Assembly: GCA_964395545.1 (NCBI GenBank)
Contig: CAYNAW010000011.1
Span: 1-34,329 of the forward strand
From: CAYGVX01 sp964395545
GTDB lineage: Archaea > Thermoproteota > Bathyarchaeia > Bathyarchaeales > SOJC01
Direction: 5' to 3'
Length of the DNA stretch: 34,329 nucleotides
Part shown: positions 9,318 through 16,967 of the stretch, one piece after another
How the letters are laid out: each line of letters opens with the position of its first letter
How positions within the stretch are numbered: position 1 is the first letter of the stretch
Notes under the pieces: model-generated
The model's input: the letters and a program-made list of their open reading frames with translations, nothing else
What the model was told of the DNA's origin: nothing
Database searches by the model: none
Made by a program: the position numbers and the translations under genes

Positions 9318-9473
9318 CTATCTCAGCGGCTTATCACAAAGAGGGCATGTGGTTTTGGTTGGTCCCAGAAGCCCTCCGTAGACACATCCAGCACAGATGA
9401 AATGCCCGTTGGAGCAGGTTTTGCCGCCACGAACATCCTTCTCTCTTCCACAGTTGTCGCATGTCCTTGGCAT
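9318..9473 (-). CDS. 51-residue zinc-binding protein with RING-finger (C3HC4) spacing
   Basis: This short gene reads ATG (9473-9471) to TAG (9320-9318). Its product carries eight zinc ligands: C5-x2-C8-x11-C20-x3-H24-x2-C27-x2-C30-x12-C43-x2-C46. Every spacing falls inside the published C3HC4 RING consensus, and the local words (GHFICAGC, then TTCPLC) are those of real RING domains. RING domains recruit E2 enzymes in ubiquitin-type transfer; small RING proteins are known in some archaea beside ubiquitin-like genes. No E1, E2, ubiquitin or deubiquitinase gene is present here, so that role is inference. A treble-clef or double zinc-ribbon of other function is the main alternative. An in-frame TGA lies a short way upstream, and a BRE/TATA element (9537-9550) suggests its own promoter. 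It follows the phosphatase gene on the same strand after 136 bases. Confidence 0.7.
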   Translation of the reverse strand: MPRTCDNCGREKDVRGGKTCSNGHFICAGCVYGGLLGPTKTTCPLCDKPLR

Positions 9474-9536
9474 AATGTCATCGCTCTTGCTTAGTGGTCC
9501 CCTTCAGTGACCATGCTCGCGTCTTTCCGAGGGTCA

Positions 9537-9550
9537 ATATAAGACTTTCG
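9537..9550 (-). promoter_or_regulatory. BRE/TATA promoter for the RING-like gene
   Basis: On the minus strand the order is CGAAAG then TCTTATATTG, a BRE-like stretch followed by a TATA box. Transcription would begin near 9513, some 40 bases before the ATG. A 21-base alternating purine/pyrimidine tract (9553-9573) lies directly upstream of the BRE. Confidence 0.45.
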
Positions 9551-9609
9551 ACTATGCGCGCACGCACGCACACTGGTGTTTCGGGCGTGCAGGGGTAGCA
9601 GGATTGGGG

Positions 9610-10521
9610 CTAGAAAAACCTTGCCTCGCGGGCCAACGTAAGCGCGTCTCTGGGCTCAGAGGCCAGGTCCAGCTCAAGATAGGCTCTCTTACTATTCAAG
9701 TACGGTGGTCCGTTTCTTGAGAAAAGTGTAAGGACCTTACCGGAATGGTTCACTCTGACTCCGTCGCATGGTTCGTGGCTTCGTATGAGTGTCCTGGTGT
9801 TCGTGATTTGCAGAACCTCTGAAGTCACGTCTTCGCCGAAGAGCCTTCCTAGACCGCGTCCCGATGGCTGTGTGCCGGTGATGGCGTCCTTTGGATCACT
9901 CCACAGAATCTCCTCAAAATGGGTTGTCAGTGGAAAGAGCTGGTCAGCAAGATTGAGGTCGCTTAGCGATGCTATTTTGCTTGGCGCCCCACCATGGAGT
10001 AGAAGGTATTTGTTTTCGACGATCAGGGAGTGAGGAAGATTCGAAAACAGGTTGAGGAGATTGTCGTAGATCTCACTCCATTGTTCGTTGTACTTCAGCT
10101 GCAGCTGAATAGGCACATCGTGCGGGGAAAAGGGGATCAAGGGTAATCCCTCATGGTTCCCTCGTAAGAGAAAAACCCGTTCTGGCTTGATCTGCTTGAG
10201 ATAGAACACTACATGGAAAACCTCAGGCGAGCATGCGCCTCGGTCGCCGTAGTCGCCGAGGAAAATCAACTTGACATCTTCGCCTTCCCCTGTTCGCTGT
10301 ATGAAGCGTGTTTCCGTCAGCAGTGTGTAAAGACCGTGGAGGTCGCCGTGGAGGTCGCCCACAACTATGGCTTTGCCCTGTGGGGGGAGGACAACGGTTC
10401 CTCCAGCGGCGCTTCTTCGTTCTTCCTGAAGTTGGGCGGTTACCCGACCCATGAGGATGACCAGTCTCTCTTTCCTCAAGGAAAAGGAGTTCCTGAAGAT
10501 GTCGACAAGGGTCTTTCTCAA
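9610..10521 (-). CDS. PPP-family Ser/Thr protein phosphatase (PP1/PP2A type)
   Basis: The 303-residue product has the full PPP metallophosphatase signature in order: GDLHGD (55-60), GDYGDRG (89-95), RGNHE (120-124), LLHGG (174-178), WSDP (207-210) and RSHE (247-250). These supply the dinuclear metal ligands and the catalytic His. It is a cytoplasmic enzyme that removes phosphate from Ser/Thr. It is the last gene of the cassette, 18 bases after the membrane-protein gene. The start is TTG at 10521, with GGAAGGG about ten bases upstream; ATG at 10452 is an alternative that would keep all motifs. As the cassette's own kinase is encoded two genes upstream, it is the obvious candidate for reversing that kinase's action. 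Confidence 0.9.
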   Translation of the reverse strand: MRKTLVDIFRNSFSLRKERLVILMGRVTAQLQEERRSAAGGTVVLPPQGKAIVVGDLHGDLHGLYTLLTETRFIQRTGEGEDVKLIFLGDYGDRGACSPEVFHVVFYLKQIKPERVFLLRGNHEGLPLIPFSPHDVPIQLQLKYNEQWSEIYDNLLNLFSNLPHSLIVENKYLLLHGGAPSKIASLSDLNLADQLFPLTTHFEEILWSDPKDAITGTQPSGRGLGRLFGEDVTSEVLQITNTRTLIRSHEPCDGVRVNHSGKVLTLFSRNGPPYLNSKRAYLELDLASEPRDALTLAREARFF

Positions 10522-10539
10522 GACGCCACGCCCTTCCAG

Positions 10540-11235
10540 CTATAGGGGAATCAGAGGTAAGAGTGTTTGAAGCTTCGAGTAGAGCTCTGGAACCGTGAAC
10601 AACAACACGGCTACAAAGAGGGGGACCCACAGAACATCACGAACACCATTGCTCCCGAGTATTATCTTCTGTTTGAACGATGCGGGTGTTGAGGCTTGGG
10701 AGAGCAGCTCCAACCCGGTTGCAACGTTGCCGATTAGTATGCCCACCGTTCCAACGGCTCCAGCTAATGGCGCTAGGAACTGAATATTGAGAACGACGTT
10801 TGTTGTGCCTTTCATCAGAAGGGCCGCGAGCGCAGCTACGCCATATGAGAACAAGAGGGCGTAACCAAGCTTGAAACGAATGGTTCCTCTAAGGAAATCA
10901 GGCTTCGAGAGCTTGAACATGAAGCCAGCCATCATCACGACGCCAATGGCAAAAGGCATCAAGTACTCAGGTTGAAGACCCAGGAGGAGAGCAATGGCAG
11001 ATGGGATGAGGGCTCCACTTAAGGCAAAGCAAATGTTCGTTCGCCTGATTTGCAGCGCGTCAGCCTTGAATCCTTCGAGAAGCCAAGCCGCAGTCAAGAT
11101 TGCGGGAAAGATCCAGATGGGAATTCTGATTAAGGCGTTGGGCACAAGATCTTCTGGGGGGATTTTCTGCGGCATAGCTGCGCAGTATGCCACGAAGGCG
11201 ACTAGAAAGATTTTCCCAACTTTGCTTGGACTCAT
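10540..11235 (-). CDS. Polytopic membrane protein of the signalling cassette, unknown function
   Basis: The 231-residue product is strongly hydrophobic, with about six to seven predicted transmembrane helices (for example LIRIPIWIFPAILTAAWLL, FALSGALIPSAIALLLG and VLWVPLFVAVLLFTV). I recognise no family. The ATG at 11235 has an excellent ribosome binding site (GGAGGTAAGG), and only 16 bases separate it from the kinase stop. It is conserved in position between a membrane kinase and a phosphatase, so it may be a sensor, channel or scaffold for that pair, but this is inferred from context only. Confidence 0.75.
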   Translation of the reverse strand: MSPSKVGKIFLVAFVAYCAAMPQKIPPEDLVPNALIRIPIWIFPAILTAAWLLEGFKADALQIRRTNICFALSGALIPSAIALLLGLQPEYLMPFAIGVVMMAGFMFKLSKPDFLRGTIRFKLGYALLFSYGVAALAALLMKGTTNVVLNIQFLAPLAGAVGTVGILIGNVATGLELLSQASTPASFKQKIILGSNGVRDVLWVPLFVAVLLFTVPELYSKLQTLLPLIPL

Positions 11236-11251
11236 TCACCTTACCTCCAAA

Positions 11252-12628
11252 TCACGCAATGTTGATTTTTGCCAAATCTTTGGCCAAGTCGTTCGCATTC
11301 TGGTACGCTTGGGCAAAGTCCTTTCCTCGGACATTGATTGCTTTGTGAAGCACAGCATCCAGTTCCGGAACGATCTCAGGGCATTGACTGCTCAGGAATA
11401 TGGGGTTCAATTTGATCCTGTCAAAATCAAGGTTCGACTTCCTCAGAGCGCATGCTGCAAGGGGGAAATAGAGGGAAAGCCCTAGTTGATAGATGTCAAT
11501 GCGGCGGTCGGAAGTGTCAATGGGCAGGGGGTAGTTTGGCGGAAGATACTGCGGGGTGCAGGTCATTCCCCCGCTTAAGGAGCCCAGAGCTTTCGCCGTT
11601 CCAAAGTCTGCCAGCTTCGGAACGAAGTCCTTCGCTTCCTTTTTGAACAGGATGTTCTCAGGTTTTATGTCCAAGTGCACGTAGCCGCAGTTGTGAATGA
11701 CCCACAGAACGTTGGCGATGCTGATTCCAGTCTGGACCAGTAGCCTAACCACTTCCGGCAGGGGTTTTGGCGAAATCTGATCTAAGAGGTTCCCCCCTTC
11801 ACAGTATTCTTCAACGATGCATAAGGGATCCAGTATCAAATCGTGGACTTGCACGATATTCCTGTGTCCTAGGTTATACTGAATCTGGGCTTCCTGGATG
11901 GCTTTCGCCTTTTCTTTCCCGGGATTCCGTATGATTTTCAAGACTACTTGTTTTCTTCCGTCTTTTGCCAGTACAACATCAGCAAAGCCGCCTCCGCCTA
12001 GCGGACGAATCTTTGAATACCCTTTTGGTATATCTAATGATGGGGTGGTTCCGCTAGGTCCAGAAGGCGGAGGTGAAGGTTTGATGTGCGTTTTAAGGGG
12101 CCGGGCAATCGCTTCCTTAAAGAGTGGCCTGAAGGCCTTTTCGCCGAAAAATCCCACGATGGCCGTAGGCAGGTAGAAGAACGCGGTGGCAGTGCCTATG
12201 ATGAAGGCTTTGACCAGCAGCAGCCCGATCAGTGTGGCTGGTCCAAAAAACGAGTTTGCGTTCGTCAGCATAGCAAACGAGGTGCTAAACACGACGGTGC
12301 CGTAGACCGTATTCTTGCCAGCGCTTTGCCATCCATGATCTTCAAAATTCAGAGTTCCAGCAATGATGCCTCCAACGATCAAAGGGATGAACAGAGAGGC
12401 GACGAGGGCTCGAAAGAAGTCGTAGAACATCATCGGAGTGTCGGGGTTGACTAGATCGGGGACGTCCTTTTGCAGCAGTGTAAAACTGAGATACGTCGAG
12501 CCACCGACATTGACTGACAGATGATAGACAGCGGAGAGAATCACGAAAACCCATATGAGGGCAACCGTCACCGTGACTGACATCACAATCTTGGCTTTTT
12601 TCGAAAGAAGGACCTGCCGCAAGCTCAA
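11252..12628 (-). CDS. Membrane Ser/Thr protein kinase (Hanks type) with N-terminal transmembrane region
   Basis: The 458-residue product has about four transmembrane helices in residues 12-165, a Pro-rich linker (~184-198) and a eukaryotic-type kinase domain (~203-458). Kinase landmarks are the glycine loop GGGGFADV (211-218), Lys231 in VVLK, a likely alpha-C Glu246, the catalytic loop HLDIKPEN (318-325, Asp320 and Asn325), DFG (341-343) and Asp378 in RRIDIYQLG. The usual HRD Arg is Leu, so it is a non-RD kinase and may not depend on activation-loop phosphorylation. The topology, with membrane part first and kinase last, is the reverse of the common bacterial PknB layout. The TTG start at 12628 has AGGAG eight bases upstream and follows the FHA gene stop by 11 bases. 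Confidence 0.88.
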   Translation of the reverse strand: MSLRQVLLSKKAKIVMSVTVTVALIWVFVILSAVYHLSVNVGGSTYLSFTLLQKDVPDLVNPDTPMMFYDFFRALVASLFIPLIVGGIIAGTLNFEDHGWQSAGKNTVYGTVVFSTSFAMLTNANSFFGPATLIGLLLVKAFIIGTATAFFYLPTAIVGFFGEKAFRPLFKEAIARPLKTHIKPSPPPSGPSGTTPSLDIPKGYSKIRPLGGGGFADVVLAKDGRKQVVLKIIRNPGKEKAKAIQEAQIQYNLGHRNIVQVHDLILDPLCIVEEYCEGGNLLDQISPKPLPEVVRLLVQTGISIANVLWVIHNCGYVHLDIKPENILFKKEAKDFVPKLADFGTAKALGSLSGGMTCTPQYLPPNYPLPIDTSDRRIDIYQLGLSLYFPLAACALRKSNLDFDRIKLNPIFLSSQCPEIVPELDAVLHKAINVRGKDFAQAYQNANDLAKDLAKINIA

Positions 12629-12639
12629 CCTGGAGTCTC

Positions 12640-13131
12640 CTATAGCTGCTTGAACCTGAACGCGGTTGCTCCAAATCGGAGTTCGTCACCACTTTTCAGG
12701 GGCTGTTTGCCTTTGCCCCTGATGTCGTCGCCGTTCAAGAAAGTCCCATTCGTGCTGTTCAGGTCTTCAACCACGTAGATTCCGTTTTCAAAGCCGATGC
12801 GGGCGTGCACTCGGGAAACATACGTGTCGGGCAATATGATGTCGTTCTCAATAGCTCGCCCCAGAGTCTTGCCGTTTGTAATCGTGAACTCGTTGGACAG
12901 GGGGACTGATGACTTGACCAGTTCGAGCCTAGCCTCGGGAGCTTGCACTACCGGGACGGATTGCGATTCCTGACCGGCCACTTCACCAGAAGGTTCTGGA
13001 GCTGACTGAGGCGGCGGTACGGGCGCACCTGTTACGACGCCGGATCCCTTCTGGAGCCCACACTTAACGCAGTAATCCTCGCTGTCTTCGTTTTCGGCGC
13101 CACACGCGGGGTTTTGACACTTCCACACCAC
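12640..13131 (-). CDS. Zinc ribbon plus FHA domain protein
   Basis: The 163-residue product has an N-terminal zinc ribbon (C5, C10, C21, C24), a Pro/Gln-rich linker (~30-65) and a C-terminal FHA domain (~67-160). The FHA landmarks are GR (91-92), S106-x2-H109 in SRVHA, and NSTNGT (125-130). FHA domains bind phosphothreonine peptides, so this is the natural reader of phosphorylation by the kinase encoded next. The start is GTG at 13131, whose last upstream neighbour base is shared with the TAG stop of the vWA gene (one-base overlap), which implies translational coupling. A purine-rich GAGGAA lies just before it. It is soluble and presumably cytoplasmic. Confidence 0.9.
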   Translation of the reverse strand: MVWKCQNPACGAENEDSEDYCVKCGLQKGSGVVTGAPVPPPQSAPEPSGEVAGQESQSVPVVQAPEARLELVKSSVPLSNEFTITNGKTLGRAIENDIILPDTYVSRVHARIGFENGIYVVEDLNSTNGTFLNGDDIRGKGKQPLKSGDELRFGATAFRFKQL

Positions 13132-14405
13132 TATTCCTCTCCCTCCTTCTGTTTTCCTTCGATAACTCGCTGGGTCTGGGACAGAAGTTGTTTCGTGTCG
13201 ATTCTCTGGGTTTGTCGGGCTTCGATGAGCATGGTTTCAAACTCCTTTCGGGTCTTCGAGTCCAAGTCGGGTCTCCGGGTCAGTTCTTCGATGCGTCTCG
13301 TGATCTCTGACACGTTGCCTGTTTTGGCCGCTTGCAGAGTATCAATGGCCATTCTGTAGGTGGTGACTCTTTCGATTACTCTCGCGTTTCGTCCCTTCAC
13401 GATTAGATCCATGCTGTCCGTTGTGCGTGCGATTACGTTGACCGGCGCTGTTCGGGCACCGACGAGACCACTGGCTGGATCGTCGTATTCCAAGAGCCCC
13501 TTTGAGATTCGAAAGGTTCCTGGAGGCCGGGGGGCCACCATGAATTCGCCGGCCACCTCCATCGTGCCTTCTTCGAGGCCTCCGAGTCGGACCTTGACGT
13601 CGTTTCCATCAGGCAAAACGTTTCTGTGGGAAAACACAGTGCAGTCTGAACCTGGTGTAGTGACGATATGCAAGAGGCAGTTGTCGGCAACCAGTTTCTG
13701 GAGACTATGAAGCTGCTCCTGAAGGTAGCCCTTCAGTTCGGCTGCGTTCCTAATATGCTTGAACTCCCCGCCGGATTTCGCGCCCAGCGAGGAAAGAATC
13801 GTTTCATTGTAGTCGGAGCCAACTCCAATAGCAGTTATAGGTATTCCTTTCTCCTGCGTTTCAATGGCAAACGCTTCTGAATATCTTCTCCATTCATGGT
13901 CAGAGGTGAACATTCGCTCATCGGAAGTTGGACAGCCGTCTGTAATCACTATGAGTCTATTGGCCATGCCGCTTGCTTTGGTTCTTTTGAGGCTGTCTCT
14001 TACCTGTCGCAAAGCCTGGAATAGAGCAGTACCGCCCTCCAGTTTGATAGCGTCGATCCTGCTGTTGATCCTGTCTTTGTCGGAAACCACCTGGGCAGGA
14101 ACTACTTCTCTGACGAAGTCGCTGAAAGAGCAGACAGCTAACACGTCTTCCTTAAGCCCGTTCACAAACATTTTGGCAGCCTCTTTCGCTTGTTCAAGCT
14201 TGTCCTCTGCGCTCATGGACCCGCTGGCATCTATCAACAACGCAAGATTCAGCGGCCCAGATGCCGACTGCCCCTTCTGCGCGAGTATTGAGCTAAGAAA
14301 ATACAGTCTGTTCGCGGAATTCGCCTTAATGTACTCGTGGCTTGTCTCAATCTTCACCTCGATTCGAGAAGGTTTCCCCGCCACTGAATTCCCATCCTTT
14401 GCCAT
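13131..14405 (-). CDS. von Willebrand factor A (vWA) domain protein
   Basis: The 424-residue product has a vWA domain (~50-230) with a complete metal-ion-dependent adhesion site: DASGS (59-63), Thr126 in GGTALF and Asp156 in VITDGCP. There is no signal peptide, so it acts inside the cell. The ~230-424 region is beta-rich and then helical and charged, resembling the C-terminal part of bacterial and archaeal vWA stress proteins. vWA proteins bind partners through the metal site, and here the partner is probably a cassette protein. It is the first gene of the cassette. The ATG at 14405 has no ribosome binding site, but AT-rich TATA-like sequence lies about 25-35 bases upstream, so the transcript may be leaderless. 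Confidence 0.9.
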   Translation of the reverse strand: MAKDGNSVAGKPSRIEVKIETSHEYIKANSANRLYFLSSILAQKGQSASGPLNLALLIDASGSMSAEDKLEQAKEAAKMFVNGLKEDVLAVCSFSDFVREVVPAQVVSDKDRINSRIDAIKLEGGTALFQALRQVRDSLKRTKASGMANRLIVITDGCPTSDERMFTSDHEWRRYSEAFAIETQEKGIPITAIGVGSDYNETILSSLGAKSGGEFKHIRNAAELKGYLQEQLHSLQKLVADNCLLHIVTTPGSDCTVFSHRNVLPDGNDVKVRLGGLEEGTMEVAGEFMVAPRPPGTFRISKGLLEYDDPASGLVGARTAPVNVIARTTDSMDLIVKGRNARVIERVTTYRMAIDTLQAAKTGNVSEITRRIEELTRRPDLDSKTRKEFETMLIEARQTQRIDTKQLLSQTQRVIEGKQKEGEE

Positions 14406-14423
14406 GGAATAGTGAATACAGGA

Positions 14424-14438
14424 TGGATTTATTATTAT
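14424..14438 (-). promoter_or_regulatory. Probable TATA element for the vWA-FHA-kinase-phosphatase operon
   Basis: On the minus strand an AT-rich GATAATAATAAATCC lies 20-35 bases before the vWA ATG. With no ribosome binding site before that ATG, a leaderless transcript starting at or near the codon is likely. The TATA match itself is imperfect. Confidence 0.35.
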
Positions 14439-14676
14439 CGCTAGATATGCCTGCGTGTTATGTATACCGGCAAAAATAGAGCGAATACGGGTTTGACCGG
14501 TTGCACAGGCTCGAAAATTGCATCAATAATGTATGGAGGAGGCGGTGACAACCTTTCTGTTGCTGAGGAACGTTGCTATTAAGTCGACATGCGCGCGCGT
14601 TCGTTGAGACGTTGACTCTATGCAGTTCGTAGGGACACGCATTGTCATGCCCACAGCCGTCATGGGAGAATTCATA

Positions 14677-14715
14677 CTTTAATACTTCCTATGATACGTG
14701 TTGTCCAACGGGGAG
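14677..14715 (+). promoter_or_regulatory. TATA box and ribosome binding site for the two-TM protein at 14722
   Basis: CTTTAATAC at 14677-14685 resembles a TATA box, placing the transcript start near 14703. GGGGAG at 14710-14715 is six bases before a TTG at 14722. Together they favour 14722 over the upstream in-frame GTG at 14698, which would fall before the predicted transcript start. Confidence 0.45.
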
Positions 14716-14721
14716 TGGGCA

Positions 14722-15480
14722 TTGGAAAATCCCAACCGAAAATGGGTCTCCGCCGCGCTTCTGTCAATCCTCATACCGATCAGCCTGCTAGCCACCTCAA
14801 GATTCACGGGGATCTTGCGAGAACCATTGACGCCAAAGGTCACCGAGGCAGAGACCGCGAACTGGAGTATGGCGAGACCTACAGGCGACAGGCATATTGA
14901 TGAGAAAGTGACATGCCTCTTCGCTGGGAACGGCATAAAGGCTGAATTCAGCGTAACGATCCACGAGTACGAAGAGGACAGTTCTTCTCTGCCATTTGAT
15001 GGAAGCGACGGTCTAATCATTCGTGTGACGACGATTGCGAACATCAGCCACGGGTTCATCCATTCGGCAAGCCTCAGGTTCGTCGACTACGGTGATGAAT
15101 CACTTGTGGATGTGTACGCAGATCCAGACACTTGGAAGCTGCAGAACGTGGAAATCGACAGGATCGTCGATAGGCAGGCGCAGACATATGTCGGGATTCT
15201 ACCAGTAGGGAGGCCACAATACTGCTTGGCCGAAATATCCTCTTTCTGGGTCTTTTTCGACCTCAACAGCGTTAACCATCAAATGACCATAGCACTAGAC
15301 GTATTCAGATGGAGTGGACTACCAGAAAGCGGTCTTGCCAACCCCTCTGGAGGTCAACGCCATTTGAAGAAGCTACTGATAGGATTGAAGCTCGTATGCC
15401 TACTGACTCTTTCGTCCATGACGTTCTGCATTCCAGTGGCATGGGTTCTGGATTGGAGCGCGCGCATACGATATATGTAA
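14722..15480 (+). CDS. Small protein with N- and C-terminal membrane helices, unknown function
   Basis: The product is about 252 residues. It has an N-terminal hydrophobic helix (AALLSILIPISLLATS), a likely extracellular beta-rich domain of about 170 residues, and a C-terminal helix (LVCLLTLSSMTFCIPVAWVL) followed by a short basic tail. I recognise no domain. TTG at 14722 is chosen for its ribosome binding site and the promoter position; GTG at 14698 is the alternative. The gene is transcribed divergently from the signalling cassette. Its last codons contain one copy of the repeated ATGCGCRYGC motif (minus orientation, 15458-15467). Confidence 0.6.
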   Translation: MENPNRKWVSAALLSILIPISLLATSRFTGILREPLTPKVTEAETANWSMARPTGDRHIDEKVTCLFAGNGIKAEFSVTIHEYEEDSSSLPFDGSDGLIIRVTTIANISHGFIHSASLRFVDYGDESLVDVYADPDTWKLQNVEIDRIVDRQAQTYVGILPVGRPQYCLAEISSFWVFFDLNSVNHQMTIALDVFRWSGLPESGLANPSGGQRHLKKLLIGLKLVCLLTLSSMTFCIPVAWVLDWSARIRYM

Positions 15481-15651
15481 TAATGCCGGGAACATATGAT
15501 ATAATTTTCAGGCCTACTTGCGCTTACGGAAGATCTTCATAGCGCAGTTAGATCAATGGTCTAACCACTGCTTAGCGGTTCTCAGGCAAATACTCTCAGA
15601 GCTGTATTAAGAAAGCGTCTTTTGAAACATGTGGCAAACAAGAAGGATGTG

Positions 15652-15656
15652 AAAAA
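15652..15656 (-). terminator. Weak oligo-T terminator after the caspase-like gene
   Basis: On the minus strand, CCCACTCTTTTTC follows the stop at 15675 by about 15 bases. Almost the same string occurs after the PQQ-propeller gene (27160-27174), which suggests a shared terminator form. Confidence 0.35.
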
Positions 15657-15674
15657 GAGTGGGAAAGATGGAGG

Positions 15675-16967
15675 CTAGCAAATCGCCTTTCTGTTGTGTC
15701 CGTTTGTTTCGAAGACGAAGTATGCTGTCTGGCTGTACGGGATTGAAGGCAGAAACCTCAGTGCTATGGTCTGCGTCGGCGTCATGTCCACTCTGTTTTC
15801 GTCGTCGAAGCGCAGCTTCCACGTCACCCAGCCGAGCTCGCTGTGATTGGCATATAACAGTGGAGACAGATGCCACTCTCCCTGACCATCCACCGCGTAG
15901 AGCCTCACCTGATCCAAATGACTCGTGAAGTTGTCCAGCTCCCGCAGCTCAAGTCTGTAAACCCCGTTCTCCAAAGCCAAAGCGCCCTGTATCTCGCGCT
16001 GCACCGTTATGTCAGACTCTGCGTGAATGGGCAACACGCCTTCACTTACATAGTCTGTGCCATTCCAGACAAACAACGTCGGACAGTCGCCACCGCCAGG
16101 TGGACCGCCTCCTGGTTCTGAAGGCGGTGGGGGAAGAGAGGGTGTGGATATTGCTGTGCCAATCTCAAGGTTTCCATCACCATATACTACCATGCTAGTG
16201 TTTACACCGCCAGCCACAAAGCCATTATAAAAAACGCATTCCGAGAAACTGGCTACGTTCCACACTTTGAACGCAGCGTCATCCAATGCGGCATCTATGG
16301 AGTACCCAGCTTTCAATGCAGCCTGATAGAAGTATCCTGCGAACTGGTACCCTGCACAGGTCCTTCCTGAAATGGTTGAAGTTAAGTATGGGGCTGGACC
16401 GGTAAACCCTATAAAAGCGTAGCCGTTATTATCTGGGTCAGCATATCCATCATTGCTAAGGTTTGTTGTGTGAAGCCAGCAGTGGGGCATGCCATAAGCT
16501 CCTGACCAGAAGTGCGTTCCACCGATTGTTTCTCCTTGGTAACAAGACCACAAGAATACGAACCTGTCATTTTGACATCCTGAATATTGATGTATCCAGT
16601 CGTCGCTAACCTTTGTACCATTATCCGTGGTTATTTCATAGTGCTTTTCAATGAGCCAGACTATTTTGCTGTTGTAGCCTTCGCCTATGTAAAAAGATGT
16701 TGAGACTACATGACCGGCTCCTTGAGCAGCTTCATAAATGTTTGCTTGCGTGGTAGAAGGACCATACCAGTTGTATGATGTGTAACTGCTTGCCAAAGAG
16801 CAATTGAAGATAAAGCTTGCCAACTGACTGTCTGTTTGTTTCTCCCACTCTGTCAATGTGTATCGAGATCCCAAAACAGTTGAGGATTTGGCATAGCATC
16901 TAACTTCAACACCTAAAAGCAAAGTCAGAAACATGAGCGAATACATGAACAAGGCTCTGCGAGGCAC
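15675..16967 (-). CDS. Secreted protein with possible caspase-fold (C11/C25-like) domain
   Basis: The 430-residue product has a signal peptide (MYSLMFLTLLLGVEVRC region), an N-terminal domain (~30-260), a Pro/Gly-rich linker (~276-293) and a C-terminal beta domain starting CPTLFVWNGTDYV. The N-terminal domain has the layout of caspase-like peptidases: H109 after a hydrophobic strand, then VFLWSC with C142 about 33 residues later, then a YAFIGFTGP strand and a FYQAALKAGYSIDAAL helix, as seen in C25 and CHAT proteins. The His/Cys pair is therefore a plausible catalytic dyad, but the match is by pattern only. GTG at 16967 directly abuts the upstream TAA, implying coupling to the PepSY-like gene; ATG at 16946 is an alternative. 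A short T tract follows the stop. Confidence 0.65.
   Translation of the reverse strand: MPRRALFMYSLMFLTLLLGVEVRCYAKSSTVLGSRYTLTEWEKQTDSQLASFIFNCSLASSYTSYNWYGPSTTQANIYEAAQGAGHVVSTSFYIGEGYNSKIVWLIEKHYEITTDNGTKVSDDWIHQYSGCQNDRFVFLWSCYQGETIGGTHFWSGAYGMPHCWLHTTNLSNDGYADPDNNGYAFIGFTGPAPYLTSTISGRTCAGYQFAGYFYQAALKAGYSIDAALDDAAFKVWNVASFSECVFYNGFVAGGVNTSMVVYGDGNLEIGTAISTPSLPPPPSEPGGGPPGGGDCPTLFVWNGTDYVSEGVLPIHAESDITVQREIQGALALENGVYRLELRELDNFTSHLDQVRLYAVDGQGEWHLSPLLYANHSELGWVTWKLRFDDENRVDMTPTQTIALRFLPSIPYSQTAYFVFETNGHNRKAIC

Noticed and set aside
8965..9494. Plus-strand frames of 138 and 79 codons after the NERD gene
   Set aside because: They are antisense to the RING-like gene and have shadow-like composition.
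14471..14640. Possible small genes between the vWA gene and the two-TM gene
   Set aside because: Only frames of 17 to 39 codons exist, without ribosome binding sites or recognisable motifs.
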